Of a DNA stretch of 51,518 nt, positions 8,700 through 17,794 are shown piece by piece. This DNA comes from Solirubrobacterales bacterium (GTDB lineage: Bacteria; Actinomycetota; Thermoleophilia; Solirubrobacterales; Solirubrobacteraceae). Made by a program: the position numbers and the translations under genes. Numbering within the stretch: the stretch's first letter is position 1; every line of letters begins with the position of its first letter. Below the pieces are notes generated by a model, which was not told the DNA's origin, did no database searches, and was given only the letters and a program-made list of their open reading frames with translations. The stretch is from positions 1-51,518 of the forward strand of contig JAFAWR010000345.1 of NCBI GenBank assembly GCA_019241635.1. Direction: 5' to 3'.

Positions 8700-10292
8700 A
8701 TGTTCGACGGGACCAAGGGCGACGACGCGCGGGATCTCGCGCGCTTCGGCTACAAGCAAGAACTCGTTCGGACGATCGGAAGCTTCACCGCGTTCTGCAC
8801 CGGCTTCGCCTTCATCTCCGTGATGACCGGCATGTTCCTGCTGTTCGGCGAGAACTACGGGCTCGGCGGTCCCGCGGCGATCTGGGCGTGGATGGCTGCG
8901 TTCGGTGGTCAGCTCCTGTTTGCCTTTGTCTTTGCCGAGCTGGCGGTCCGCTACCCGCTGCAGGGGTCTGTCTACAACTGGACCAAGAACATCGCGCGTC
9001 ACGACGCAACGGCGTGGCTGGCCGGCGCCTCGATGATCCTCGCGCTGATGGTCTCGACCGCCGCGGTCGCGATCACGATGCAGAACGTCCTGCCGTACAT
9101 CTCGTCGGTGTTCTGGATCTACGGCAACGGTCACGGCGCCCACGACGCCACCGTCAACGGGATCATCCTCGGCTCGATCATGATCGCCCTGACCACCGCG
9201 ATCTGCCTGTTGGGGGCGAGGGTGCGCTCGTTCGTCAATAACCTCGGTGTCACCGTCGAGCTACTCGGCTCGAGTTTTCTGATCATCTTCTTTCTCTTTC
9301 ACGCTCACCGGGGCTTGGGCGTCGCGTTCCAAACCAACGGCACGGGACACGGCTACGGCGACGGTTACCTCGGCGCGCTGCTCGTGTGCGTCCTGCTCGG
9401 GGTGTTCACCATGTGGGGCTTCGACACGGCCGGATCGATCGGCGAGGAGACCATCAATCCGCGCAAGACGAGCCCCCACGCGATCATCCGCGCCCTGGTG
9501 GCCTCGGGTGTGTTCGGTGCGCTGCTGCTGCTCACCGCGGCGATGGCGGTGAAGAACAGTCACGACCCGAACATCGCGAGCGGCGGGCTCGCCTACGTGA
9601 TCCAGTCGGTGTTGGGCAAGACCGGCGGTGATGTCATGCTCGGCTGCGCGGCCGTCGCGGTGTTCGTGTGTGGCCTGGCCAACCAGACCGGTGCGGTGAA
9701 CATGATCTTCGCGATGTCGCGTGACAACGGCCTACCGGCGGCATCGCGTCTGGCCCGGGTCGGCAAGCGCTCGCGCACGCCGGTTATCCCACCGATCATC
9801 GTCGCGGTCGTCGCCGTGGCGATCCTCGCCTTCAACATCGACCAGCCGTCGATTTTCCTGGTGGTCAGCAGCACGACCGTGATCTTCGCCCTCTTCTCCT
9901 ATCTGTTGATCGCCGGGTCGTTCGCAGCCGTGCGGCTCCGCGGCGAATGGCACCAGAACGACAGGCGCTATTTCACCCTCGGGCGGCTCGGGCTGCCGGT
10001 CAGCCTGGCCGCGGCGGGTTGGGCCGTGTTCACGATCGTCGACATCGCCTGGCCGAGAAATGCCATCTACAACCCGGCTTCCCCGTTCCATTGGTACCTG
10101 AAGTGGGGTGGCGTTCTGTTCCCGGTGGTGCTGCTGCTGATCTCCTTCGCGCTGTACTGGTTCAAGCAGCGCGGTGGCATCGGCATCCTGCCCGAGCACG
10201 CCGCCGAAAGGGCCGCTGCGCCCGACCTGCCCACAGGTACCGCGCTACCCGGGAGGGCGGCCGCGTCCGCCGTGCTTGACCCGACACCGTGA
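8700..10292 (+). CDS. APC-superfamily amino acid/amine permease
   Basis: A 530-residue membrane transporter with about 12 hydrophobic segments and typical APC features: a soluble N-terminus with YKQELVRTIGSFTAFCTGFA leading into helix 1, an ELAVRYPLQGSVYNW motif at about residues 80-95, and MWGFDTAGSIGEETINPRKT near the middle. These permeases import amino acids, polyamines or related amines by proton symport. The ATG at 8700 follows a GGGAGAGG box; a TTG one codon upstream is possible. Its promoter shares an operator with the ALDH/dehydratase operon downstream, which suggests it imports that pathway's substrate. The aminobutyraldehyde-type ALDH there is consistent with an amine or amino acid, but the substrate is not shown. 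Confidence 0.88.
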   Translation: MFDGTKGDDARDLARFGYKQELVRTIGSFTAFCTGFAFISVMTGMFLLFGENYGLGGPAAIWAWMAAFGGQLLFAFVFAELAVRYPLQGSVYNWTKNIARHDATAWLAGASMILALMVSTAAVAITMQNVLPYISSVFWIYGNGHGAHDATVNGIILGSIMIALTTAICLLGARVRSFVNNLGVTVELLGSSFLIIFFLFHAHRGLGVAFQTNGTGHGYGDGYLGALLVCVLLGVFTMWGFDTAGSIGEETINPRKTSPHAIIRALVASGVFGALLLLTAAMAVKNSHDPNIASGGLAYVIQSVLGKTGGDVMLGCAAVAVFVCGLANQTGAVNMIFAMSRDNGLPAASRLARVGKRSRTPVIPPIIVAVVAVAILAFNIDQPSIFLVVSSTTVIFALFSYLLIAGSFAAVRLRGEWHQNDRRYFTLGRLGLPVSLAAAGWAVFTIVDIAWPRNAIYNPASPFHWYLKWGGVLFPVVLLLISFALYWFKQRGGIGILPEHAAERAAAPDLPTGTALPGRAAASAVLDPTP

Positions 10293-10294
10293 TC

Positions 10295-10322
10295 GGCGCC
10301 GGGTGGCGGCCCGGCCGGCGCC
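10295..10322 (+). terminator. GC-rich hairpin after the permease gene
   Basis: An 8-bp perfect stem (GGCGCCGG with CCGGCGCC, 12-base loop) begins two bases after the permease stop. An alternative stem (GGTGGCG with CGCCACC) overlaps it. No U-tract follows, so it is a possible rather than a classical terminator. Confidence 0.4.
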
Positions 10323-10378
10323 ACCCCTCGTGCTAGCGTCGTGACCACCGCCCGCCTCTCGCGGCGCGTGGAGGTTCT

Positions 10379-11185
10379 TTGAGCACGAGGGACATCAAGA
10401 TGCGCCAGGGCGATCGGCGAGACGGGACCGAGCGGGCTTCGCTGGAAAGCGTCGATCGAGTCGTGCGGGTACTGCGGGCCGTCGACGCGGATGAGCCGAT
10501 CACCCTGGCCGACGTCGCGCGGGGATGCGGGCTCAGCGAGGCAACCGCGCTTCGCTACCTCTCGAGCCTCGTCGTCCACGGACTGGTCGAGCGCACCTCC
10601 AGCGGCCGCTACCGCCTCGGATGGGAGCTGTTTCGCCTCGGCCAGCAAACCGTGGGCAGCCGCGCGCCGCGGAATGTGACGCTGCCGTTGATGGAGCAGC
10701 TTCGCGAGCAGTTCAACGAGACCGTCAACCTCGCGCTGCGCGAGCGCGACGAGGTGGTGATCGTCGAGGTGCTCGAGAGCAAGCGGACGCTGAAGCCGGT
10801 CAACCAGGTGGGGCAGCACGATCCGTGGCACGCCTCCGCTCTCGGCAAGGCCATGCTGGCCGAGCTGGCGGCTCCGGACCGGGACGCACTGCTCGACCGC
10901 GTCGGCCTCGCCCGTTTTACCGAGGCCACGATCGTCGATCGCCCGTCGCTCGAACGCGAGCTCGCGCTGACCCGCGAACGAGGCTTCGCGATCGATCGCC
11001 TCGAGGTCGAGTCCGAGCTCACCTGCGTCGCCGCCCCGATCACCGGCCCCAACGGGGCGCCGGTGTACGCGATCAGTCTGAGCTTTCCGACCTTCCGCGT
11101 CGAGGAAGAGATTCTTCAGCGCGCCGGCGAAGCCGCCAGGGTCGCCGCCACCGAGCTGCGCCGCCGGCTCGGCTACGACCGCTAG
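10379..11185 (+). CDS. IclR-family transcriptional regulator
   Basis: A 268-residue protein with an N-terminal winged helix (about residues 22-80; LADVARGCGLSEATALRYLS) and an IclR effector domain (about 95-265; WHASALGKAMLAELAAPDR, GFAIDRLEVESELTCVAAPI). The TTG at 10379 has a GGAGG box about four bases upstream; an ATG at 10400 is the alternative. It lies between the APC permease and the TIM-barrel/ALDH operon, in the same direction. The shared operator found in both neighbouring promoters makes it, or the other IclR protein at 7758, the likely controller. Which one binds cannot be told from sequence. Confidence 0.9.
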   Translation: MSTRDIKMRQGDRRDGTERASLESVDRVVRVLRAVDADEPITLADVARGCGLSEATALRYLSSLVVHGLVERTSSGRYRLGWELFRLGQQTVGSRAPRNVTLPLMEQLREQFNETVNLALRERDEVVIVEVLESKRTLKPVNQVGQHDPWHASALGKAMLAELAAPDRDALLDRVGLARFTEATIVDRPSLERELALTRERGFAIDRLEVESELTCVAAPITGPNGAPVYAISLSFPTFRVEEEILQRAGEAARVAATELRRRLGYDR

Positions 11186-11275
11186 CCACCGAGCCGCCGG
11201 CTCGGCCTACGACAGCCAGCTGCCCGACCCACGGTTCCGGGTCAGGCCGACAACGCGGGCGCGCCGCGCGCCCGG

Positions 11276-11343
11276 TTGACACGGATGCCCCGGACCTCTA
11301 GGTTCTGTCATTGAACGTAAGGTCCTTTCAGTCATTGAAGGAC
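11276..11343 (+). promoter_or_regulatory. Promoter P2 with operator, upstream of the catabolic operon
   Basis: TTGACA at 11276-11281 and TAGGTT at 11299-11304 are spaced by 17 bases. Immediately downstream is a direct repeat GTCATTGAA (11307-11315 and 11331-11339) and a dyad GTCCTT (11322-11327) with AAGGAC (11338-11343). The segment 11310-11339 aligns without gaps to P1 at 8635-8664 with 20 of 30 identities, so both promoters probably answer to the same regulator. Confidence 0.7.
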
Positions 11344-11406
11344 TAACCGGAAACGCCGGAAAGGCATTTCCGCCTGAACGTCCACGACTTCGAGGAGAGC
11401 TGGCCC

Positions 11407-12387
11407 ATGACCACCGGTAGCTTTGAAACCAATGGCGACCGGAGCAGCGCTCGCCGCGCCGGCGCGATTCTGGCGGCGCAGGGCCTGCCCGCCCAGGACG
11501 ACTATGCCCTCGGCGACTCCCCGGGCCGTTTCGAGGACGGTGGCCATTTTCGCCTTGAAATTTCCGGAGTCGAGCGTCTCTCCACTCTCGAGGCGTTGAT
11601 CGACGAGGCCGACAGGCGCGAACTCCACATCCATCGCGTGGTCGCGTTCGGGGCCGGCGCGACGCTGCTCGACCGGGGCGAGCTGCGGGCATTCGCCGAA
11701 CTGGCCGCCGAACGCCAGATCGACGTGGTCGCGTGCCCCGGCCCCCGCGGCGGATGGGACACAGGACGTCAGTCACTCACCGACGAGGGAGCGCTCGCCG
11801 GTCGCCGGGTCCGCGGTGCGGACAACCTGCGATTCCTTATCGACGACTATCTGCGGCTGTTCGACTGCGGCCTGCACGGCGTGCTCGTCTGGGACGAGGG
11901 CGTGCTTGACATCCTCGCCAAGGCGCGCGCCTCCGCCGCGATCCCACCGGAGGCACGGTTCAAGGTCTCCGTCTATACCGGCCACGCCAACCCGGCGGCG
12001 ATCCGCATCCTGGAGGAGCTCGGTGCCGACAGCCTGAACCCGGTCGGCGACCTGAGCCGGCCGATGCTCGCGGCGATCCGCTCGGTGGTGCGCATTCCGC
12101 TCGACATCTGGGCGATCACGTTCGACTCGTTTGGCGGCATGAACCGATTGTGGGAGGCCGGCGAGATCGCCGCGGTCGCGGCTCCCTGCTACTTCAAGAT
12201 CGAGCCCGGCAACTCGGAGTCGGACATGTACACCGCTTGGGCGGACCCGGATTTCCATGCGCGCCTGGTGCGCCACAAGGTCCGCCACGCGTCAATCCTG
12301 CTCGAGCTCGGCGCGCAGACCTCGCCGCACATTCGCCCATCGTCACGACCGAGTCCACGCCCGGCGTCGATCACGCCCGCGATCTGA
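11407..12387 (+). CDS. Uncharacterised TIM-barrel-like protein, distantly like U32 peptidases
   Basis: A 326-residue soluble protein, first gene after promoter P2, with a GAGGAG box ahead of its ATG. Residue patterns such as GADSLNPVGDLSRPMLAAIR, VRIPLDIWAITFDSFGG and APCYFKIEPGN suggest alternating strands and helices of a TIM barrel, and the overall look recalls the collagenase-like U32 family. I do not recognise a catalytic motif with certainty. The last 25 residues are low-complexity Pro/Ser/Arg. It is 10 bases from the ALDH gene and presumably works in the same pathway. A lyase, isomerase or hydrolase on the pathway substrate is a guess from context only. Confidence 0.65.
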   Translation: MTTGSFETNGDRSSARRAGAILAAQGLPAQDDYALGDSPGRFEDGGHFRLEISGVERLSTLEALIDEADRRELHIHRVVAFGAGATLLDRGELRAFAELAAERQIDVVACPGPRGGWDTGRQSLTDEGALAGRRVRGADNLRFLIDDYLRLFDCGLHGVLVWDEGVLDILAKARASAAIPPEARFKVSVYTGHANPAAIRILEELGADSLNPVGDLSRPMLAAIRSVVRIPLDIWAITFDSFGGMNRLWEAGEIAAVAAPCYFKIEPGNSESDMYTAWADPDFHARLVRHKVRHASILLELGAQTSPHIRPSSRPSPRPASITPAI

Positions 12388-12397
12388 GGAGCCAGCC

Positions 12398-13846
12398 ATG
12401 TCTACAGCAATCTCGCAGCACGCCATGTTCATCGACGGTGACTTTCGCCCAGCCCTTGACGGCGCGACGAGTGAGATCGTCGATCCGGCGACGGGCCAGA
12501 GCATCGCGGTGGTCCCTCAAGCGAGCGCCAAGGACGTCGATGAGGCGGTCGCGGCGGCGGACCGCGCGTTCACGAGCTGGTCTCAGACGGCACCGGCGGA
12601 GCGGGCGCTCGCGCTACTGCGCCTGGCCGACCGCGTCGAGAGCGCGGCCGAGGAGCTGGCCCGGATCGAATCCGGCAACGTCGGAAAGCCCATGGGCCTC
12701 GCGCGCGAGGAGATGGAGATGATCGCCGACCACCTGCGCTTCTTCGCGGGCGCGGGGCGAAGCCTCGAAGGCCGCGCCGCGGGCGAGTACATGACCGCAC
12801 GCACGAGCATCATCCGTCGCGACCCCATCGGCGTGGTGGGTTCGGTCGCACCGTGGAACTACCCACTGCTGATGGCGACCTGGAAGCTCGGCCCGGCGCT
12901 GATGGCTGGGAACACGGTAGTCCTCAAGCCCTCGGAGCACACGCCGCTGACCGCGCTGCGGCTTGCCGAGCTCGCGGCCGACCTGCTGCCGGCCGGCGTG
13001 CTCAACATCATCACCGGAGATGGCGACCCAGTCGGGGTTGCCCTGGTCAGCCATCCGCGGGTTCGCATGTCATCCCTGACCGGCGACGTCGCGACCGGAC
13101 GGGAGGTGATGCGCGCCGCCGCGAACAGCAATCTCAAGCGCCTTCATCTCGAACTCGGCGGCAAGGCGCCCGTGATCGTCCTTGATGACGCCGACCTGGA
13201 ACTCACGGTGGCAAAGATCCGGGAGGGAGCGTTCTGTAACTCCGGCCAGGACTGTATGGCCGCCTCGCGCGTGTACGCCACCGAATCGGTCCACGACGAG
13301 CTCGTTTCCGCGCTCGTCCCCGCCGTCACCTCGCTGCAGGTCGGTTCCCCGCAATCCGACGAGGTGGAGATGGGACCGGTCGTATCGGCCGCGCAACGGG
13401 ATCGCGTCAATAGCTTTGTCGAGCGGGCCGGCCAAACCGGCCACGCCGAGCTCGTCGTCGGCGAGCACGGCGGAGACGATGCCGGGTTCTTCGTGGCCCC
13501 AACCATCGTGCTCGGCGCCCAACAACGGGACGAGATCGTGCAGCGCGAGGTGTTCGGGCCGGTGATTTCCGTCACCCGCGCGAGCAACGACGACATCGTG
13601 GGCTGGGCCAACGACGTTGAATACGGGCTTGCCGCCTCGGTGTTCACATCGAACGTGACGCGCGCGCTCGACATCGCCCGGCGGCTGCAGTTCGGGACCG
13701 TGTGGATCAACGATCATCTCCCGGTAGTCGCGGAGATGCCGCACGGCGGCTTCAAGCAGTCGGGCAACGGCAAGGACATGTCGATCTACTCCATCGAGGA
13801 GTACACCGAGATCAAGCACGTCATGATCAACCTCGAGGCAGCGTGA
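12398..13846 (+). CDS. NAD(P)-dependent aldehyde dehydrogenase, aminobutyraldehyde dehydrogenase-like
   Basis: A 482-residue class-3-fold ALDH. Catalytic residues are visible: Asn154 (APWNYPL), Lys177 (VVLKPSEHTPL), Glu252 (LELGGKAP) and nucleophile Cys286 (NSGQDCMA). The GQDC motif and the C-terminal MPHGGFKQSGNGKDMS are typical of gamma-aminobutyraldehyde/betaine-aldehyde dehydrogenases, which oxidise an aminoaldehyde to the acid. The frame is open upstream inside the previous gene, but the ATG at 12398 has a GAGGA box and homologues start here. Its TGA overlaps the ATG of the next gene (TGATG), so translation is coupled. The true substrate is unknown. Confidence 0.9.
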   Translation: MSTAISQHAMFIDGDFRPALDGATSEIVDPATGQSIAVVPQASAKDVDEAVAAADRAFTSWSQTAPAERALALLRLADRVESAAEELARIESGNVGKPMGLAREEMEMIADHLRFFAGAGRSLEGRAAGEYMTARTSIIRRDPIGVVGSVAPWNYPLLMATWKLGPALMAGNTVVLKPSEHTPLTALRLAELAADLLPAGVLNIITGDGDPVGVALVSHPRVRMSSLTGDVATGREVMRAAANSNLKRLHLELGGKAPVIVLDDADLELTVAKIREGAFCNSGQDCMAASRVYATESVHDELVSALVPAVTSLQVGSPQSDEVEMGPVVSAAQRDRVNSFVERAGQTGHAELVVGEHGGDDAGFFVAPTIVLGAQQRDEIVQREVFGPVISVTRASNDDIVGWANDVEYGLAASVFTSNVTRALDIARRLQFGTVWINDHLPVVAEMPHGGFKQSGNGKDMSIYSIEEYTEIKHVMINLEAA

Positions 13847-15591
13847 TGGCACTCTCGGTCAACGGGGCCGGTTCCTACGACGTCGTGATCATCGGCGCGG
13901 GGCACAACGGCCTCGTCGCAGCGAACTATCTCGCCCGCGCCGGCCGCCGCGTCATCGTCCTCGAGGCGCGCGACCTACCCGGTGGCGCCTGCACGACCGA
14001 GGAGTTGATCCCGGGCTCGCGCTGGTCCTCGTGCGCGTTCGTGGCCGGACTGCTCCGTCCGGAGATCATCCGCGAGCTCGAGCTCAAGCGATTCGGGCTC
14101 GAGCTCTACCAGGGCGACGCCCTGGGATTCAGCCTGTTCCGGGACGGTCGTCATCTATTCATGTGGAAAGAACTCGACCGGACCCTGCGCGAGATCGAGC
14201 GCTACAGCCCACGCGACGCGCGACGCTTCCTCGACTTCGGGATCCGGATGCAACGGTTCGCCTCGCTCGTGACACCGTGGCTGTTGCGGCCGGCGCCGAC
14301 ACGCGCGCGGCTGCTCGAGATCTTCGAGCGCGAGGGCGAGGAGGAGTTGTTCAACGAGTTCGTGCTCCTTTCGACGCGCGACCTGTTGGACCGGTACTTC
14401 GAGTCCGAGCACATCAAGGGCTTCCTCACGTTCTTCGGGATGGTTTCGGTCTGGGGCGGACCCTCGACGCCGGGGACGAGCTACGTGTACGGCCATCACG
14501 CCTGGGGAGAGTTCGAAGGCCAGTTCGGGCAGTTCGGATTCGTCCGGGGCGGCATGGGCGGAATCGCCAACGCGCTCGTCGCCGGGGCCCGGCATCACGG
14601 CGCCGAGATCCGGCTCGGCGCGCCCGTCGCGAAGGTTCTCGTGAACGACGGACGCGCGGTCGGGGTCGCGCTGGCCAGCGGCGAGGAGATCCACGCCGGG
14701 GTCGTCCTCTCCAACGCCGACCCCAAGCGGTCATTGCTCACGCTCGTCGATCCCCACGAGCTCGACGACGAGTTCCTCGGGGCGGTCCGCGCGATCGACC
14801 AGCGCGGTTCCATGGCGCGAATCCACCTGCTGATCGATCAGCTGCCGGCCTACCTGCCCTTCGATGGACCCGCCGAAGGCCCCCAGCACCACGGCCATCA
14901 GCTGCTCGGCGCCTCAGTCGACAATTTCGAACGGGCGTGGGAAGCCCAGCGCCGTGGGCGGCTCGTCGATCAGCCGGTCATCGAAGCGATCATCCAGTCG
15001 ACCACCGACCCGACGCTCGCCTCGCCGGGACAGCACACGCTGACGCTCGGCGTCCAGCAGCTGCCCTTCGAGCTGGACGGGACGACTTGGGATGAGGCTA
15101 AGGAGGCGTGGGCCGACGGCGTCGTCGACGAGCTGTGCGCATACGCGCCTAACCTGAAAGACCACATCCTCGACCGACGGGTTATCACGCCGATGGACCT
15201 CGAGCGCGACTACATGATCACTGCGGGAAACATCTTCCACGCGGCGATGGGCTTCGATCAGCTGTTCGGCGCGCGGCCGCTCGCATCGCTCGCCTCCTAC
15301 CGCACGCCGATTCAGGGCTATTACCTGTGCGGCGCCGGCACTCACCCGGGTGGCGGGGTGATGGGGGCGTCGGGGCACAACGCCGCGCGGGCGGTGCTCT
15401 CGGCCGGAACCGGTGCGTCGAGCTCCACTCCGGGGGCGCGCCCGACCCGTGTACGTCGTGGCGGCCTGCTCGACCGCGTGCTGGCCAGCGAGCGCGGACG
15501 AGACTTGTCTTACCGTCTGGCCAGACAACCCGCGTTGCGCCCGCTCACCCGTCTGGCGGCCCGGACGGGTGCCGACGGGCGCCGAGACTGA
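13846..15591 (+). CDS. FAD-dependent oxidoreductase, PYROXD2/phytoene-desaturase-like
   Basis: A 581-residue flavoprotein with an N-terminal dinucleotide-binding motif (VVIIGAGHNGLVAANYLARA; Gly17, Gly19, Gly22) followed by an acidic strand end (VIVLEARDLPGG), and the C-terminal FAD motif YYLCGAGTHPGGGVMGASGH typical of carotenoid-desaturase/PYROXD2-type enzymes. These oxidise C-C or C-N bonds. The last 70 residues are basic and less conserved. The start overlaps the ALDH stop by one base and the stop is one base from the dehydratase ATG, so the three are one translational unit. The substrate is probably an intermediate shared with the ALDH, which is inference. Confidence 0.85.
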   Translation: MALSVNGAGSYDVVIIGAGHNGLVAANYLARAGRRVIVLEARDLPGGACTTEELIPGSRWSSCAFVAGLLRPEIIRELELKRFGLELYQGDALGFSLFRDGRHLFMWKELDRTLREIERYSPRDARRFLDFGIRMQRFASLVTPWLLRPAPTRARLLEIFEREGEEELFNEFVLLSTRDLLDRYFESEHIKGFLTFFGMVSVWGGPSTPGTSYVYGHHAWGEFEGQFGQFGFVRGGMGGIANALVAGARHHGAEIRLGAPVAKVLVNDGRAVGVALASGEEIHAGVVLSNADPKRSLLTLVDPHELDDEFLGAVRAIDQRGSMARIHLLIDQLPAYLPFDGPAEGPQHHGHQLLGASVDNFERAWEAQRRGRLVDQPVIEAIIQSTTDPTLASPGQHTLTLGVQQLPFELDGTTWDEAKEAWADGVVDELCAYAPNLKDHILDRRVITPMDLERDYMITAGNIFHAAMGFDQLFGARPLASLASYRTPIQGYYLCGAGTHPGGGVMGASGHNAARAVLSAGTGASSSTPGARPTRVRRGGLLDRVLASERGRDLSYRLARQPALRPLTRLAARTGADGRRD

Positions 15592-15592
15592 G

Positions 15593-17329
15593 ATGGCCCT
15601 GCGCAGCGGCCGCTGGTTTGGCGGGCATGACCTCGCCGGCTTCGTTCACCGCTCCGCGCTGCGGGCCGAGGGCCTCTCGAGCGCCGCCTTCGACGGACGG
15701 CCGATCGTCGGAATCTGCAACTCCTGGTCAGAGCTCGTGAACTGCAACGTGCACTTCCAGGCGCTCGCCGGGGCGATCGCGCGCGGAGTCCTGCAGGCCG
15801 GTGGCCTCCCCCTGCAGTTCCCCACCATCTCGCTCGGCGAACAGTTGATGAAGCCGACGACGATGCTCTACCGCAACCTGATGGCCATGGACGTCGAGGA
15901 GTCCCTGCGCTCCTATCCGCTCGACGCGGTCGTGCTCCTGGCCGGGTGTGACAAGACGGTGCCCGCCCAGCTGATGGGAGCGGCCAGCGCCGATGTCCCG
16001 GCGATCATGGTCACCGGAGGACCGGCGAAACCCGCCGTCTTCCGAGGCCGCCAGCTCGGCGTCGGGACCGATCTGTGGCGCTACACCGATGATCTCCGGG
16101 CCGGCCGAATTACCCAGGCCGAGTACGACGAGCTTGAAGCGGCGGCCGGCTCATCGGTCGGACACTGTCCTGAGATGGGCACCGCGTCGACGATGGCCGC
16201 GATCGTCGAGGCGCTCGGCATGTCGCTGCCGGGATCGGCCGCGCCACCGGCGGGCGACGCCCGACGCTACGCCGCTGCCGAGGCGGCCGGACGGCGCGCG
16301 GTCGCCCTCGCGCATGAGGAGCTGCGGCCGTCGCGGATCCTCACCCCGACCGCGTTCGACAACGCGATCACCGCGCTGATCGCGACCGGCGGCTCGACCA
16401 ACGCCGTCCCCCACCTGCTCGCACTGGCCGGTCGCGCGGGCGTCGAGCTGACCCTCGAACGCTTCGATGAGCTGGCCCGCCACACGCCGATGATCGTCAA
16501 CGTCCGGCCCGCCGGCGAGCACCTCGTCGAGCAGCTGTTCCACGCCGGGGGGGTGCCCGCCGTTCTCCGCGAGCTGGCCCCGCTCCTCGATCTCACCGCG
16601 CTAACGGTCAGCGGGCGCACGCTCGGGGAAACCCTTCCCGATCAGCCGACGAGCGACCCTGACGTGATCGCATCTCTCGAGGATCCCGTCAAGCCGACGG
16701 GTGGCCTGGTGGTTTTGCGCGGATCGCTGGCCCCTCGGGGCGCGCTGCTCAAGCCAAGCGTGGCATCCGAGCGGCTGCTTCGCCACAGCGGCACCGCGCT
16801 CGTGTTCGACGACATCGACGATCTCGCCGCGCGAATCGACGATCCGGCTCTGGAGGTCGACGCGAACACCATTCTCGTCCTCCGTAACGCGGGGCCGATC
16901 GGCGCGCCGGGTATGCCCGAGTGGGGACAGCTCCCCATCCCAGAGAGACTCCTGCGGGCCGGGGTCGACGACATGGTGCGCGTATCGGATGCGCGCATGA
17001 GCGGAACCGCGTTCGGGACCACCGTCCTGCACGTCGCACCCGAAGGGGCGATCGCCGGCCCGCTGGCCGTGGCGGGGACCGGCGACCGGATCGAGCTCGA
17101 CGTCGAGGCCCGACGGATCGACCTAGCCGTCGAGCCCGGCGAGATCGAGCGCCGGATCGCGGAATGGGCACCCCCAGCCCGCAAGTACGACCGGGGTTAC
17201 GGGTCGCTGTTCCTCGATCACGTCCTCCAGGCCGACGAAGGGTGTGACTTCGACTTCCTGCGGGGACGCAGCGGTCAGGCGGCACGAGAGCCCTACGGGA
17301 TCCTCCAGGGCACCATCGGCGGATGGTGA
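15593..17329 (+). CDS. IlvD/Edd-family dehydratase
   Basis: A 578-residue Fe-S dehydratase. Three candidate cluster cysteines are in place: Cys51 (NSWSELVNCNVHF), Cys119 (AGCDKTVPA, with the neighbouring Lys121 that binds the metal as a carbamate in relatives) and Cys192 (GHCPEMGTAST). The family converts dihydroxy acids or sugar acids into 2-oxo(-3-deoxy) acids. Its position in a catabolic operon, not beside ilv genes, and its sequence style point to a sugar-acid-type dehydratase (arabinonate/xylonate group) rather than the branched-chain amino acid enzyme. ATG chosen because it directly follows the previous stop. Confidence 0.87.
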   Translation: MALRSGRWFGGHDLAGFVHRSALRAEGLSSAAFDGRPIVGICNSWSELVNCNVHFQALAGAIARGVLQAGGLPLQFPTISLGEQLMKPTTMLYRNLMAMDVEESLRSYPLDAVVLLAGCDKTVPAQLMGAASADVPAIMVTGGPAKPAVFRGRQLGVGTDLWRYTDDLRAGRITQAEYDELEAAAGSSVGHCPEMGTASTMAAIVEALGMSLPGSAAPPAGDARRYAAAEAAGRRAVALAHEELRPSRILTPTAFDNAITALIATGGSTNAVPHLLALAGRAGVELTLERFDELARHTPMIVNVRPAGEHLVEQLFHAGGVPAVLRELAPLLDLTALTVSGRTLGETLPDQPTSDPDVIASLEDPVKPTGGLVVLRGSLAPRGALLKPSVASERLLRHSGTALVFDDIDDLAARIDDPALEVDANTILVLRNAGPIGAPGMPEWGQLPIPERLLRAGVDDMVRVSDARMSGTAFGTTVLHVAPEGAIAGPLAVAGTGDRIELDVEARRIDLAVEPGEIERRIAEWAPPARKYDRGYGSLFLDHVLQADEGCDFDFLRGRSGQAAREPYGILQGTIGGW

Positions 17330-17390
17330 GAGCCGGGGGCGACCCGTCACTCCGCGAAGATCCGCCCGTTAGCCCACCAGAAAGGACCGA

Positions 17391-17702
17391 ATGCACCTGC
17401 TGCTGCTCTACCGCCTGAGGGAAGGCGTGACGATCGAGGAGTACAGAGAGTGGTCTCTGGCCCGAGATCAGCCCGGGCTGCGCGAGACGCCCATCGTCAA
17501 CCGCTTTCGGGTGTTCGAGGTGGTTGAAGACAGCGCAGATCGCCCGCCGCAGATCATCGAGTCGATCGAGATCTCCGACCTCGACGGCTGGCGGTCCGCG
17601 CTCAGAACCGATCGGCTCCGGGCTCTCGGTGAGGACTTCGAGCGGCTCGTGGACGGTTCGACCGTAATCGAGCTGCGCAGCGAAGAGATCGTCACGGTCT
17701 GA
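17391..17702 (+). CDS. Small dimeric alpha/beta-barrel protein (REDY/EthD-like)
   Basis: A 103-residue protein preceded by an AGAAAGGA box. The beginning (MHLLLLYRLREGVTIEEYRE), the RDQPGLRETPIVNRFRVFEV segment and the acidic C-terminal half match the pattern of ferredoxin-like dimeric barrel proteins such as EthD, ABM monooxygenases and REDY-like HapK, which act as small cofactor-free enzymes or cyclases or as accessory proteins. It follows the dehydratase by 61 bases and precedes the MFS transporter in the same direction. Catalytic residues cannot be assigned. Confidence 0.7.
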   Translation: MHLLLLYRLREGVTIEEYREWSLARDQPGLRETPIVNRFRVFEVVEDSADRPPQIIESIEISDLDGWRSALRTDRLRALGEDFERLVDGSTVIELRSEEIVTV

Positions 17703-17794
17703 ACCCGCACGAGAACATCAGGAGCCCGTACACCCCATCGACCCGCCTGCGCCGGGCTCGCCTGAGCGCGGCCGCGCTCTTCTTCGCGTTCGGA

